Source: Doryteuthis pealeii (lineage: Eukaryota > Mollusca > Cephalopoda > Myopsida > Loliginidae). Taken from it: a stretch of 64,000 nt of DNA. Below the pieces are notes generated by a model. That model had not been told where the DNA came from. It ran no database searches and saw only the letters and a program-made list of their open reading frames with translations. The position numbers and the translations under genes were made by a program. Where the stretch lies: positions 14,389,472 through 14,453,471 of the forward strand of contig CM042179.1 in assembly GCA_023376005.1 (NCBI GenBank), read 5' to 3'. How positions within the stretch are numbered: position 1 is the first letter of the stretch; every line of letters begins with the position of its first letter. Below, piece after piece: positions 40,917-55,700 of this stretch.

Positions 40917-43900
40917 GGGAGAATATGTGCTTAATTGAAGTCGTACCTTTTTGAAAGTTAATTAATTATTAATAATTAATTAATTAGGCAGGCATACCTA
41001 TTAAAATAGGTATTGTCCGCCTAATTAATTAATTATTTATTAATTAACTTTCAAAATTAGGTACGACTTCAATTAAGCACATATTCTCCCAAAAAATGTC
41101 GGCTTAAAAATAGCCATATCATAAACACATCACTTGTGTATCTACTTCTCATTATGATATATTATATATATATATATATAATATATATATTAAATATATA
41201 TCGTCGTTGTCGTGGCATAAAGTCGGTATTAGGCAATCGGTGAGGGAATCTATCCTCCTTTCACTAGCGCTAGACCAAGGAGATTGCTTTTGCTTTTAGG
41301 TGCAGCGCCACACTTAACATAAGCTCCTTACTTTACCGCACGGACCCCAGTACTACTCATACGCTGAGTTGTTTATATACATATATGTGTATATATATAT
41401 ACACATGAGAAGTAAACAAACAAACAATGTGTTTTGATATGGCTTTTTTAGCCGACAATTTCTGGGAGAATGTGCTTAATTGAAGTCGTACCTAATTTTG
41501 AAATTAATTAATTAATAATTATTGAATAGGCGGGCATACCTATTCAATGTAAGGCTAAAAACAATGTACATACAGAATTGATCTTTCTCGATTTGTTTAG
41601 CCTTAATTTGAATAGGTATGCCCGCCATTCATTAATTATTAATTAATTTTCAAAATTAGGTACGACTCAATTAAGCACATATTCTCCAAAATATATACAT
41701 ATGTATATATATACACTTTTATTTGATAATATAGTTTGCTTATTTATTAATTAAGAGTGCTTAAAATCATTGAAAGAGGTATGCAATCTAAGTAAGAGAA
41801 GCGTATATATTGGATCAAACAGCCAGATACAACATGATTATTATTCATTTCCAATCTTATATTTTAAACTAGCAGCGGCTACCGGCGTCGCCTGGGTAGA
41901 AGGGAATTTTTTAAAAGTTAGTCCCACAGATCCATTATTACTGAATCGTGAGCTGAATCCTCGTGGGATGCCCCATTTAAATCCATATATAAAATAAAAA
42001 AATAGACCTTGCATTGATCCAACTACTCTGAAAATTAATGTTAATATCTACTATCTAAAATATTAAAAGAAAAAAATCCATGCTGTTATTATCTAAACGA
42101 ATATAAATCAAATCTCTATTATTTTTGCTCAAAAACCAACTCCTGGTGATATTTAATGTGTATATATATTTACTTTATCGTTAATTGTTTTATTTTCGAA
42201 GTTTCCTCCGGACATACACATACACGCAACTTCCCAGATAGATTGATAACCTATCGTAAAAAAAGAAAGAGAATGAGTGATTGTTTTGTATTATTTAGAT
42301 TTTACGCACTGTTGTTTTTATCTTTATTGTTTCTACCGGCCTTCTTCGGGTGTTTCTTGTAAAACTTGGGAACCTTCTTGTCAAAATCGGGAGCTTTTAT
42401 GTCGTTCTTTTGAGCCTTCAGGGAACTTCTAACCGAGCCCGTTATCTAGTCAATTGAGGGAGAATTTATCCATTCAGTTAACCATAGCTGGGTACATTTG
42501 TTAAGCAATGTAAAATATTCTATGTTATTTTCTTCTGTAATCAGGATTGAACTTGCAGCCTACTAATAGTTATCACTTAGAACTGTATTAACTCTACTCT
42601 TATACTCGTTGCGCCATGTATTCAACTGAAGAAGGCCAGAGGGCACATCGGTCAAAACGTCGTGTATATATAGCAGTAAGATGAGGAAAACAGTCTGAAA
42701 AATCTAAAAGGAAATAGAGATTATCAAGACTCATTAAAAAAATTCAGATTTTTTTGTTCAAAGATTTTATAATCATTCTCAACTGTAATAATGTTGGTAT
42801 TATTTGTATTATTCAAGCTATTATCCTCATCTTTATTGTTATCTGTACAACGTTTCTTCGTGTATTTCTTGTCGGACTCGGGAGCCTTATCGAACTCGGG
42901 AATCTTTACGATTACAAGAAGTTTTCAGAGTCCGACAAGAAGGTTCCCGAGTTAGAGAAGGCTCCCGAGTCCGACAAGAAATACATGAAGAAGGCGGAAG
43001 GGCACATAGACCGAAACGTTATACGGATAACAATAAAGATGAGGCCAATAGCACGAATAATCCAAATAATACTAATTATGAAGCCTCATCTAAAAAAATC
43101 AGAGGAAAATGTAATAATGTTGTTATCAAACTTGACCTTCTCACAACCCGGCAACATTAGCTTTATTGTAAAGAAATTTTTTCTCAAAAATTAAATTAAA
43201 CTATTTACCTACAAAAGATAAATACTAAAAGGTTTCCAATCGTTGTATAATGGTTAACCAGCTAGTCTCACAGATCCATGACTAGACAAATATTTAAATG
43301 AATTCCAGATAGGCTTATCAGTTCAAACGAATTCTAGATAGAAATGCAGATATATAAGGGTAAGACTATATGAAATTAGTTTGATAAGGAATACAATTAA
43401 AAAGGTACTAGGATTGATTATCTATACGCAAGATTTCAGATATATAGGGATAAGCGTATGTATAGATTATCACTCCTGGTACCTGTCTTAACCGTATTTC
43501 TGTTCAAACTAATTCCAAATAGGCTTAATCTTGTATATCTGCACGCCTATGTAGTGATTTATCAATCATAGTACCTGTGGTAACCATATTCCTTATCAAA
43601 ATATAAAAGTAAAGTTAGTAAAGTCGTCGGGTGGCCTAATTTCGGTATCAGCCAGACAGCGAGGTAGTCTATCCCCTTTCACTAGCCACTATACCAAGGA
43701 GATGTTTGGTGTCTGAGGTGGAGCACCGACCTACCACCAACTCTCGCTTTACCGCACAATCCCTGTGCTATTCATACGCTGAATTGGCGTGGCCGGTATC
43801 GAACCAGGAACCTTGAGGTTACCAGCCGAATACTCTCCGGCTGAGCTAAAGTAGCATTTAATAGAATCACTTCATCACTTTTCTGGTGAGAGAAATCTCG

Positions 43901-46900
43901 GCTCACGCAAACCAAACGCAAAAGAGTTATAAAAGACAACCGCATTGGTTTCGAGATACAACCCAGTATTCTTTCCTTTTTTGTGGTCCTGATTTAAGTG
44001 ATTTGAGTAATATATTTCGTGTGTGATTTTTAACGATATGTACTCATTTCCTTTTAATAAAATTGAATAACTCGGTACCCAATCGGTTTTATATTTATTT
44101 TGTCGTTGACGCAGAAGTACACAAAATCATTCAGTTTTGACAACACCCAACGTCGTTGCGGTTTTTTCAATTCTCTACATGAACAATATCCGCAATTGGT
44201 ATATCCTGCCATAGGAAAATGGAATAAGAATAAACAAATTACATAGTTAACATTCTATGCACCCACCACTTCAAGACCAATAAAGATTTATATTGTCTGT
44301 ATTAATATGTTCGTATCTCCTTGTGTATGTGTATGTGTGTGTGCGTCTGTGTACACCACCTCAGGACAAATCAGATTTGCACAGTTGTATTAATTATGTG
44401 CGTATCCAATAGTGTGCGTGTGAGTCTGAGTACAATATTTTTATGGTTATATGAATATCTATACATATAAAACTTTATGATTGTATAAATTCACTATAGA
44501 TATGCTGTATATGTTTGAATAGGTGCAATCATTGTGAATATAAAAAACGTGTGCTTTAGCTGAAATAATTTGGAGTACTTTTCTCTCTACATGCGAATTG
44601 TGCATATATCTATATCTGTATTTGTACACGTATTACCTCTGTTGGGCAGTAATTCATATTCCACAAACCGGTTCTTCTATAATATGATATTGTATTTTCT
44701 AATGTAGTGTGGTGCGAGCTTTTACTCACTTATACATATCTATCATCAATTATATCCAACATATATAGATATATATTATACTATATCTAATATATATATA
44801 TATTATATATACAAATATCAAGAATATAAATTTAAATATATATAAATATGTTTATGTGTGTGAATTTATACACACACCATATATAGGAGTATGTGTGTGT
44901 GTGGTTTGTGTGAGTGCGTGTGATAGTTACGTGTGTATGATTGAGTGTAGTATTTTTATGAGAGCATAGATTTATTCATCAAGTCAATTCTTGTTCATTC
45001 TTATTTTATGTGCTTCTCGTGAAAGCATTAATATAAAAGGCCAAATCGAATGTGAATAGATACTTATATATGCATACCTATATATGAGACAACATGTGTG
45101 TTACATGTGAATAAAAAAATTATCATTCCAGTGGCTATTTGTGAGCGTATGATTAATAGAATCATGCTTTATTCTTTGCGTAAGTGTGTAAGTGTCTAAG
45201 TATGTGTATAGATTTTTTTTCATACGTGATTGCTAGAAAGGAATTGACATTGAATTGCACAAGTAACGTGTGCGCGCATGCGTTTGTTGTTTGTGTTTAC
45301 CGCGTCTGTGTGCACGCATTTGTTTTGTTGTGTGTTGGTGTTTTTTCGTTACGAAATGCAAGCACAACCAGGTGTTGGAGTTTACGTATTAATAGAATCC
45401 ACCTTGTTCTTTTGTGACACGTTCCGATCCTATGCGACCATCTCCGTCGATCGAACTCATTCCGGTTGTTCAAACTCGGGCCATTTATGTTACCCGCAAA
45501 TGGGGTTAGTGCGTGCATTGCTAGGTGCGTTCTGACACCAGGTCATTTAGTGCAATGTATTTGCGTACTTGGATGAACGAACAAATGAAAGGCGGATAAA
45601 AATGCGACAAAAAAAAAAGCAAAAAAAAAAAAGAACGAAACTGAAATGAATGAATTAACAAAATGAATGAGCGGATGAGTGAATGAATGAAGAAAGAGAG
45701 AAATACATACATACAGAATAAACTACATACACACATACCACAATTCTGTGCGTGCCTTTTTTGCGGCCTAGTGTGTGTGTGTGTGTGTGTATGTGTGTGT
45801 GTACATAAGTGCATTACGGCCAATACAAAACCTAAATTTTAAGCTGACCTCGATGGATAATCTGATGTGTAAAGGGAATAAGTAGGTAAATGAGAACCTG
45901 GGTGGGGCAAATTAGCTGGGACACCGTCGGTGACCGGACATAAGGGACATTTGCAAAAAGAGCAATAACAGAGAAATAAATGAAATAAATATGGGAAAGC
46001 GACCCAATCGCACGTCTCAAATAAAAATGAAAGAAAAAACAAAACAAAAAAAAAACAATACCCTAAATGTAGAATAATTCCGTGAAAAAAAGATAAAGGA
46101 AATTCGTAGAATGATTGAAGTCTTTGTATTATAAAGTGTATTAATGAGCTTTTGTTTTTGTAAACGTACTTACATATAAAAAGTACGTGCACACGTATAT
46201 AATTATGTTGTGCGAAATCACGAACAAAGATATACCAACTATGAGTATGTATAAATAACTACATAAAAAGTCTAAATATTTACTCATTGATATTGTTTTG
46301 CTAAAATTATTTTGATTATTAATTCGTATTAAAATTATCACCGTTGGTCTGTCATCTTGGTCAGAAATAGGATGCTTATCTGCAAGATAATAATAAAATA
46401 TAATAATAATATAATAATATAATAATAATAATAAAAAATAATATAAGAATTGTAGTTGGGGGCACTTGGAACGGTCCCAAAAGATTGGAAAAGGGTTTGG
46501 AAAGTTTGGAATCAGAGGAAGAATTGAAACCATTCAGAACTTGCACTGCTGCAATCTGCCAGATACTCAGAAGAGTCCTGGAGACCAAGAGACTAGCTGT
46601 CACCAGACTCCAGTGAAAGACCATCAGCTAACGCTGATGTGAAATCTCCAAAGGAGTGAAAAATATAATAATTAATGATCATTATCATGATTCATGATAA
46701 TGATTTAGAGTACGCCTTCATTGCCATTACTCCCAGGTCCACTCTGACCCGGATGTAGTACCTATTAGAATTTATCTAAGGCTAAAGAGATATGTTTAAG
46801 AATTATTCGTATTTAATTGGACTGTTATTTGTCATCATCATCATCATCATCATCATCACATCATCATTCATCATCTAAGCTTAGAATTAGAAGTTTGTAG

Positions 46901-47918
46901 CTGTATCGAGAAAAAATACAAAATATATGTGGAATATTGGTTATATTTACTAAGTTTAGCTAGTTGTAACACTAGGCGGAAGTATGGGGCACACAGTGAG
47001 ATTCAAAACTCATTAGTAATGCTCTGTAATTCAGCTTGCTGACCATTACATTACATGAGGACGTCCGAGGAAAATTAGGGAATATATAGCAATAGATTGA
47101 TGAACTGACGTCTTATCATTTACGTGGGAATTAAATTTCGAAGACAAATCATTATGTCTTCTCAAAAACTCCTTTTGCAAAGGTTAGAATAGACGTAATA
47201 ATAGAAACCACTATCACCGGCTACGCATTGGCTACACTAGATTAACCCACTCCTTCATCTAAAAGAAGAACCCCCCACCTAAATGTTCATGTAGAAACCG
47301 ATACACAATAAAAAATATTCTGATGAATGCACACACACCTCTCCCACACTCGAAGAAAGTTCTAAAATGTTAACAGCATGGACAAACTATTATGCTCTTG
47401 GATCTATTTTCCAAACTATTTGGTGAAAATAGATCCCAAGAGCATATTAAACTTTTTTGAAAAGACCGGCCTCCTATCAAGGATGTAATTTTTAGACCTT
47501 AAAAATCACCACAAACTCTTTAGATGTTCAAATCCTCAACAGAAAATTGATTTTAAAAAAATAACTAACCCCTATCACTATAACTAAATACCATAGAAGC
47601 TAGATCTGGAATGGTATGCGGTGGTTTCACACGTGGCAGCTGGACCTTACAAAAAACGTATTTTGCATAAATGACCTAATGGGTTGATGTGCCGTAAAAC
47701 CCAACCAAACCAACCAAACCTAGAATCATTTTTACCAAAATCTCTGTCGATCACTGTACTTAATAGATACGTACGCAAAAGTAATCTCAGTTAAGATAGT
47801 AATCAATCTAACCGTATTTTTCTGCTCTTTGTGTTGTCTTAAAGAGTATCCTAAACTGGATATTGATACGAAAACACAAAGAATGGTTACGTTTGAAATT
47901 GATAGACAACCTTTATAT

Positions 47919-48486
47919 ACAAGGGTGAGTCAAAACGTAATGCCCTTTTGTTAGGACAGCTTTAATTACCAACATAGGAACATGTATCATACATCATAAA
48001 TGAAACTGGAATCCTTTGTTGGTCACATCCCCACTTCTTCACATAGTCACATGTTTCTTTGATTAGCGACGTTTCACCTTCGAATGAAGCATGTATCCCT
48101 GTCCCCGTAGAATTCTATAGACTGTTTTTTGGGCCACTTTTTCACTACAGATTTACTTCATTGTCATTGGAATAATGTTCGCTTCTAAAACCTTCTTTTA
48201 CGGGACTGAAGAGATAATAGTCTGAAGGCGCTAAATCCGGGGAGTATGGAGGAAGCGGTAAAGTTGTGCACCTGAATGAGGCGATTTTCTCCCTTGTCAT
48301 GATGCTGTGTGTGGTCGAGCATTGTCAGGCAGAAAGAGGACATTGTCGATTGGCAAGTTCGGTCTTGCTCGTCAGATTCTTGCTCTGAGAGTCATTAGGG
48401 TTTCAATGTAAGCCTTAGTTTTATAAATAAATAAAACTTTTCACATGAAATAAAGAAAATGGCATTACTTTTGACATACACTCGTA
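47919..48486 (-). mobile_element. Second mariner lineage, reverse copy
   Basis: Counterpart of 6841-7394. The left end reads TATACAAGGGTGAGTCAAAA, closer to a canonical mariner end than in the first copy. It keeps a CCAATGACAATGAAG segment that the first copy lacks. Still only the C-terminal half of the transposase. Confidence 0.75.
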
Positions 48487-49548
48487 CATGAATTACCATT
48501 ATATTCTTGTTAATGCCTCGTTCTCATCACAATTGCTTTATATTTCATGTACAAAAACACACTACATCCTCTTCTTTTTAATCTTCATCTTTTACTTGTT
48601 GTTGTTGTTGTTGTTGTGTTGTTGTTGTTGTTGTTTGTTTTCTTCTTCTTCTTCTTCTTCTTCTTCTTCTTCTTCTTCTTCTTCTTCTAAAAAACGAACG
48701 TTTATTTTTTTTAAAAAAAGAGGAGGGGTCAGTGATAGCAGCATAAAATATTTTGGATTCAATTCTAACTACTTTTTCGGCACTTAATTCAAATTTAAAA
48801 GAAACTTATGTTAGACTAAAATGAAAAATATCCTACAATATCAGACAATATAAATCATTAAATACAGTTAGGGGCTTAGCAAGAAAACAATGGAGAGTTG
48901 TATAAAATATGGAATCTCTTAGAAGAGATACTCTGAGAATTTTGCAAAATGTCTAGAACTGGTAAGTATATTTTCCTCCATATTTTTCGCCGTTTCTTTC
49001 TTTTTTTACTGTTCTCATCTGTAAAAGATCAGATTGATAATACGAAGTAGAAAAAGAAACCGAAGCAAGACCCATCCATCCATCCATCCAGTCCATCCAT
49101 CCGGATTTAGACATACTAAAGAATGGATTGCTCAGAAAATTAAAGGTAACAGTAACTATTTAGTTTGAACAACTTTTGAGACCAATAAGATTCGCAGTTT
49201 TCTTCAGGTCCAATAATGTATTATGTCTCATCATTATTAGTCTCTATTATGCTGGAGTGTTCAATCTGTTATATTATGTATGTGCTGCAATAGTTATCAA
49301 TCGTAGGAAATGGACAGCGAACCAAGCCAAATATTAAGTGAGGCTTGCATTTCCCATAGCGCTAAACCATGGTAAGTTATGAATCCAAATATTCTCCCTC
49401 CAGCTAGGACATTTAATCTCTGGTGTGGCAAACGGTCTAGGAGAAGGGAAACTCTGAAATCAAACCTTGTTAAACCAGCTTTAAAATTGAATTTGTGTCA
49501 CACAAAAGGAGGGTTGGGTAAATATTATATATTGATATTTTCTAAGTT

Positions 49549-50300
49549 TAGCTTAATAAGGAGCAAGATAAAGAATTTGAAGTGCCCAGTGATAATCGAA
49601 ATTGCTATAGAAAATGATGGTTCGCGAAGATAGTTTTGCTAAACTATGGTTCAAAACAAATCACTTACAAATCAATGTTATTGACAAAAAATGATACACT
49701 TTTTAAAGGATCCACTTTTCGTCACAAGTGACTATTCGGTCAGAAAGAGTCATTGGTGTTACGCAAACAGAGCCGTGCACCTTCAAACCGCCTAAGTTTT
49801 TGGTGCTCATTGAGCTCATGAGGAACCCATTTATAGAGCTTTTTCACCTTTCCAATACTCTGTAAATAGAGGGAACTGTGGCAATTCTGACACCAGTGTC
49901 TGAGACATTTCTCTGACACTTTGTCGTGGATTTTACTCAACAAACTACCTGCATTGTTCATGTCAAGACTGCATGTCCGTCCTCTACCTTCTTCATTTTC
50001 AAGACTCTCATCTCCACTGCGGGAATTTCTGGAACCACTTCGTACAGTCTGATCACTTGTGGATTCATATCCCCATGCTTTGTTGATATTGGCAGCAAGT
50101 TTCAGAGGCATTGTGCCCAAGCTTGAACTCATGCAACATAGAAGCGAAGGTCATGTTTAGGCACGTTCATCTTTGAAGGCCCCTATTTAAAAAAAATACT
50201 TTCTATCTAAAAATAATTAATTTTATTTTTAAGCACACAGTTAATTATTATATATGCAAACATTCACCGGAAATAATTAACAAATTCTAGGTTTTAAAAT
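49549..50300 (-). mobile_element. First mariner lineage, reverse copy ending at the palindrome centre
   Basis: Counterpart of 5050-5803, with the transposase fragment on the minus strand (49740-50150) broken by frameshifts. An 11-base insertion near 49660 is shared with the third copy. The outermost 45 or so bases of the 5' end are missing, because the sequence turns back here. Confidence 0.8.
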
Positions 50301-52157
50301 AATTGCCGATTTGAAGTGCTCGGTTTTGAAATGTCATTTTTTAACATTACAATTGTTAATTATTTCCGTGAATGTTATTGCATTATTATATTAATGGTGC
50401 TTTAAAATAAAATTTAATTTTTTCTAGGATAGAAAGTATTTTTTAAATAGGGGCTTCACAAGATGACGTGCCTACCAGACCTTCGCTTCTTTATGTCTGC
50501 ATGAGTTCAGCTATTGGGCACAATGCTCTGAAACTGCTGCCAATATCAACAAGCATGGGGATATGAATCCACAAGTGATCAGACTGTACGAAGGGTGTTC
50601 AGAAATTTCCGCAGTGGAGATGAGTAGTCTTGAAAATGAAGGAAGTAGGAGACGGACATTGCAGTCTTGACAATGAACAATTGCAGGTGTTGTTGGAGTA
50701 AAATCCACGACAAGTGTCAGAGAAATGTCTCAGACACTTGGTGTCAGAAATTGCAACAGTTTCCCTTTACAGAGTATGGAAAGGTGAAAAAGCTCTATAA
50801 ATGGGTTCCTCATTGAGCTCATGAGCACCAAAAACTTAGGCGGTTTGAAGTGTGCACGATGCTCTGTTTGCGTAACACCAATGACTTTTTCTTGACCGAA
50901 TAGTCACTTGTGACGAAAGTGGATCCTTTTAAAAGTGTATCATTTGTCAATACATTGATTTGTAAGTGATTTGTTTTGAACCATAGTTAGCCAACTTCCT
51001 TCGCGAACCATCATTTCTATAGCAATTTCGATTATCACTGGGCACTTCAAATTCTTTATCTTGCCTCCTTATTAAGCTAAACTTAGAAATATCCAATATA
51101 TATTATTACCCAACCCTCCTTCCTTTGTGTACACAAATTCAATTTTAAAGCTGGGTTTAACAGGTTTGATTTCAGAGTTTCCCTTCTCCTAGACCGTTTT
51201 GCCACACAGAGTTAAATGTCCCATAGCTGGAGGGAGAATATTTGGATTCATAACTTACCCATGGGTTTTAGCGCTATGGGAATGCAATAGCCTCACTTAA
51301 TACTTGAGCTTGGTTCGCCGTGTCCATTTTCTACGATGAATAACTATTGCAGCCACATACATAATATAACAGATTAGAAACCTGGTCAGCATAATAGAGA
51401 CATAATAATGATTGAGACATAATACATTATTGGACATTGAAAGAAAACTGCGAATCTTATTGTGTTCCAAAGTTGTTCAAACTAAAATAGTTACTGTTAA
51501 AACTTATTTTCTGAGCAATCCATTCTTTAGTATGTCTAAATCCGGATGGATGGATGGATGGATGATGGATGGGTCTTGCTTCGGGTTTTTCTTTTTCTAC
51601 TTCGTTATCTATCATCTTGATTCTTTACAGATGAGAACAGTAAAAAAAAAAAACGGCGAAAAATATGGAGGAAAAAATAATACTTACCAGTTCTAAATTT
51701 TGCAAATTCTCAGAGTATCTCTTCAAGAGATTCCATATTTTATACAAACTCTCCATGTTTTCTTGCTTAAGCCCCTAACTGTATTTAATGATTTATATTG
51801 TCTGATATTGTAGGATATTTTTTCATTTTAGTCACATAAGTTTCTTTTAATTGAATAGTGCCGAAAAAGTAGTTAGAATTGAATCCAAAATATTTTATGC
51901 TCTATCACTGACCCCTCCTCTTTTTTAAAAAAAATAACGTTTTTCGTTTTTAGAAGAAGAAGAAGAGAGAAGAGAGAGAAGAAGAGAGAAGAAGAGAAGA
52001 AGAAGAAAACAACAACAACAACAAACAACAACAACAACAACAACAACAAGTAAGATGAAGATTAAAAAAGAAGAGGATTGTGTGTGTTTTGTACATGAAC
52101 TATATAAGCATATTGTGATGAGAACGAGGCATACAAGAATATAATGGTAATTCAATG

Positions 52158-52738
52158 TACGAGGTGTATGTCAAAAAGTAATGCCATTTTCTTTATTTCA
52201 TGTGAAGGTTTTATTTAATTTATAAAACTAAGGCCTTACATTGAACCCTATGCTCTCAGAGCAAGTGTGATGAGTGCAAGACCCGAACTTGCCAATCGGA
52301 CAATGTCCCTTTCGCCTGACAATGCTCGACCACACACAGCATCATGACAAGGGAGAAAATCCCTCATTCAGGTGCACAACACCGCTTCCTCCATACTCCC
52401 CGGATTTAGCGCCTTCAGACTATTATCTCTTCAGTCCCGTAAAAAGAAAGGTTTTTTAGAAGCGAACATGTATCCAATGACAAATGAAGTGAAATCTGTA
52501 GTGAAAAAGTGGCCCAAAAAAACAGTCTTAGAAATTCTACGGGACAGGGATACATGCTTTCATTTCGAAGGTGGAACGTCGCTAATCAAAGAAACAGTGA
52601 TATGTGAAGAAGTGGGGATGTGATCCACAAAGGACAGTTTCATTATGATGTATGATACATGTTCCTATGTTGGTAATTATACCTGTCCTAAACAAAAGGG
52701 CATTACGTTTTGACTCACCCTTGTATATAAAGGTTGTC
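52158..52738 (+). mobile_element. Second mariner lineage, third copy
   Basis: Ends at TACGAGGTGTATGTCAAAAA and the inverted CAAAACGTAATGCCC. The C-terminal transposase part is readable from YSPDLAPSDYYLF through EANMYPMTNEVKSVVKKWPK to GGTSLIKETVICEEVGM, longer than in the first copy because the 17-base deletion is absent. A frameshift splits the DNARPH motif from this part, so it is still a pseudogene. Confidence 0.75.
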
Positions 52739-55700
52739 TATTCAATTTCAAACGTAACCATTCTTTGTGTTTTCGTATCAATATCCAGTTAGGATAACTC
52801 TTTAAGACAACTACAAAGAAGCAGAAAAATACGGTTAGATTGATTACTATCTTAACTGAGATTACTTTGCGTACGTATCTTATTAAGTACAGTGATCGAC
52901 AGAGATTTTGGTAAAAATGATTCTAGGTTTGGTTTGGTTTGGTTGGGTTTTACGGCACATCAACCCATTAGGTCATTTATGCCAAATACGTTTTTTTTGT
53001 AAGGTCCAGCTGCCACGTGTGAAACCACCTGCATACCATTCCAGATCTAGCTTCTATTGGTATTTAGTTATAGTGATAGGGTTTAGTTATTTTTTTAAAT
53101 CACAGTTTCTGTTGAGGATTTGAACATCTAAAGAGTTTGTGGGTGATTTTTATAGTCTAGAACCTTACATCCTTGATAGGAGGCCGGTTCTTTCAAAAGT
53201 TAATATGCTCTTGGGATCTATTTTTCCAAATAGTTGGAAAAATAGATCCCAAGGCATAATAGTCTTGTCATGCTGTTAACATTTTAACTTTCTTCGAGTG
53301 TGGGAGAGGCTGTGTGTGCATTCAATCAGAATATGTTTTATTGTGTATCGGTTTCTACATGAACATTTAGGTGGGGGTTTCTTCTTTTAGAATGAAGGAG
53401 TGGGTTAATCTAGTGTAGCAATGCGTAGCCGGGGTGATAGTTGGTTTCTATATTACGTTCTTATTCTTAACCTTTTGCAAAAGGAGTTTTTGAAGAAGAC
53501 ATAAATGATTTGTCTTCGAAATTTTAATTCCCACGTTAAATTATAGACGTCAGTTCATTCAATCTATTGCTATAATTCCTAATTTTCCTCGGACCGTCTC
53601 ATGTAATGTAATGGTCAGCAAGCTAGAATTACAGAGCATTACTAATGAGTTTGAATTCACTGTGTGCCCATACTTCCGGCCTAGTGTTACAACTTAGCCT
53701 AAACTTAGTAAATATTACCAATATTCCACATATATTTTGTATTTTTCTCGATACAGCTACAACTTCTAATTTCTAAGCTTAGATGATGATGATTATGTTT
53801 GATTGATTGATGATGATGATGATATGACAAATAACAGTCCAATTAAATTACGAATAATTCTTAAACATATCTTTTGAGGCCTTAGATATAATCTAATAGG
53901 TACTACAATTCCGGGTCAGAGTGGACCTGGGAGTAATGGCAATGAAGGCGTACTCTAAAATCTATTCATGATCATGATAATGATCATTTATTATTATTAT
54001 TTTTCACATCCTTTGGAGATTTCACATCAGCGTTAGCTGATGGTCTTTCACTGGAGTCTGAGTGACAGCTAGTCTCTTCAGGTCTCCAGGACTCTTCTGA
54101 GTATTCTGGCCAGATTGCAGCAGTGCAATGTTTCTGAATGGTTCAATTCTTCCTCTGTGATTTTTCCAAACTTTCCAAACCCTTTTCAATCCTTTTGGGA
54201 CCGTTTCCAAGTGCCCAACTTACAATATTATCTATTATTTTATTCATATATTATTATTATTATTATTTTATTATTAATTATTATTTATATTAGTCTTGCA
54301 AGATAAGCATCTATTCTGAACACAGATGACCAGACCAAGGTGATAATTTTAATACGAATTTAATAATCTAAATAATTTTTTAGCAAACAATATCAATGAG
54401 TAAATATTTAGACTTTTTATGTAGTTATTTATTACTACTCATAGTTGGTATATCTTTGTTCGTGATTGTCGCAACACATAATTATATACGTGTGCACGTA
54501 CTTTTATATGTAAGTACGTTTACAAAAAAAAAAGCTCATAATACACTTTATAATACAAAGACTTCAATCATTCTACGAATTTCCCTTTATCTTTTTTCAC
54601 GAATATTCTACATTTAGGTATTTTTTTTTTTGTTTTGTTTTTTCTTTCATTTTTATTTGAGACGTGCGATTGGGTCGCTTCCCATATTTATTTCATTTTT
54701 TCTCTGTTATTGCTCTTTTTGCAAATGTCCCTTATCTGTCCGGTCACCGACGGTGTCCAGCTAATTTGCCCCACCCAGGTTCTCATTTACCTACTTATTC
54801 CTTTACACATCAGATTTATCCATCGAGGTCAGCTTAAAATTTAGGTGTTTGTATTGGCCGTAATGCACTTAATGTAACACACACATACACACACACACAC
54901 ACACACTAGCGCGCAAAAAGGCACGCACAGAATTGTGTATGTATGTGTATATGTATGTATTCATGTATGTATGTATTCTCTCTTCTTTCATTCATTCACT
55001 TCCGCTCAGTTCATTTGTTATTCATTCATTTCAGTTCGTTTCTTTTTTTTTTTTTTGCTTTTTTTTTGTCGCATTTTTATCCGCCTTTCATTTGTTCGTT
55101 CATCCAAGTACGCAAATACATTGCACTAAATGACCTGGATGTCAGAACGCAACTAGCATGCACGCACTAACCCCATTTGCGCGGGTAACATAAATGGCCG
55201 AGTTTGAACAACCGGGATGAGTTCGATCGACGGAGATGTCGCATAGGATCGGAACGTGTCACAAAAAAACAGGATGGATTCTATTAATACGTAACTCCAA
55301 CACCTGGTTGTGCTTGATTCGTAACGAAAAAAAACAACCAACACACACCAAAACAAAGGCGTGCACAAGACGCGCGTACAAACAAACAAACAACGCATGC
55401 GCGCAACACTACTTGTGCAATTCAATGTCAATTCTTCTCAGCAACACGTATGAAAAAAAAATCTATACACCATACTTTAGACACTTACACACTTACGCAA
55501 GAATAAAGATTGATTCTATTTAATTATACGCTCACAAATAGCCACTGGAATGATAAATTTTTTATTCACATGTACACACATGTGTTCTCAATATATAAGT
55601 ATGCATATATAAGTATCTATTCACATTCGATTTTGGCCTTTTATATTAATGCTTTCAGAGAAGCACAATAAATAAGAAATGAACAAGAATTGACTTGATG

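Larger units (their letters stand above)
38703..50300 (-). repeat. Block A in reverse, full length
   Basis: Reverse complement of about 5050-16640 with all landmarks in order: hairpin 39605-39661, SINE with target-site duplication 40438-40616, MITE 2 40913-41094, MITE 1 41461-41691, foldback elements 42285-43075, SINE 43607-43860, CA/GT runs near 45770, LINE tails 46445-46665 and 47157-47728, mariner 47919-48486, GAA/CAA run 48590-48690, SINE 49285-49535 and mariner 49549-50300. It differs from the first copy by small indels and by several 11-40 bp insertions shared with the third copy. Confidence 0.95.

Noticed and set aside
42754..43194. 146-codon frame with ESDKKVPELEK and KKAEGHIDRNV segments
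   Set aside because: It reads across both arms of a foldback element and its short inverted inner repeats. The peptide periodicity is a by-product of the DNA repeats, and the frame is broken in the other copies.
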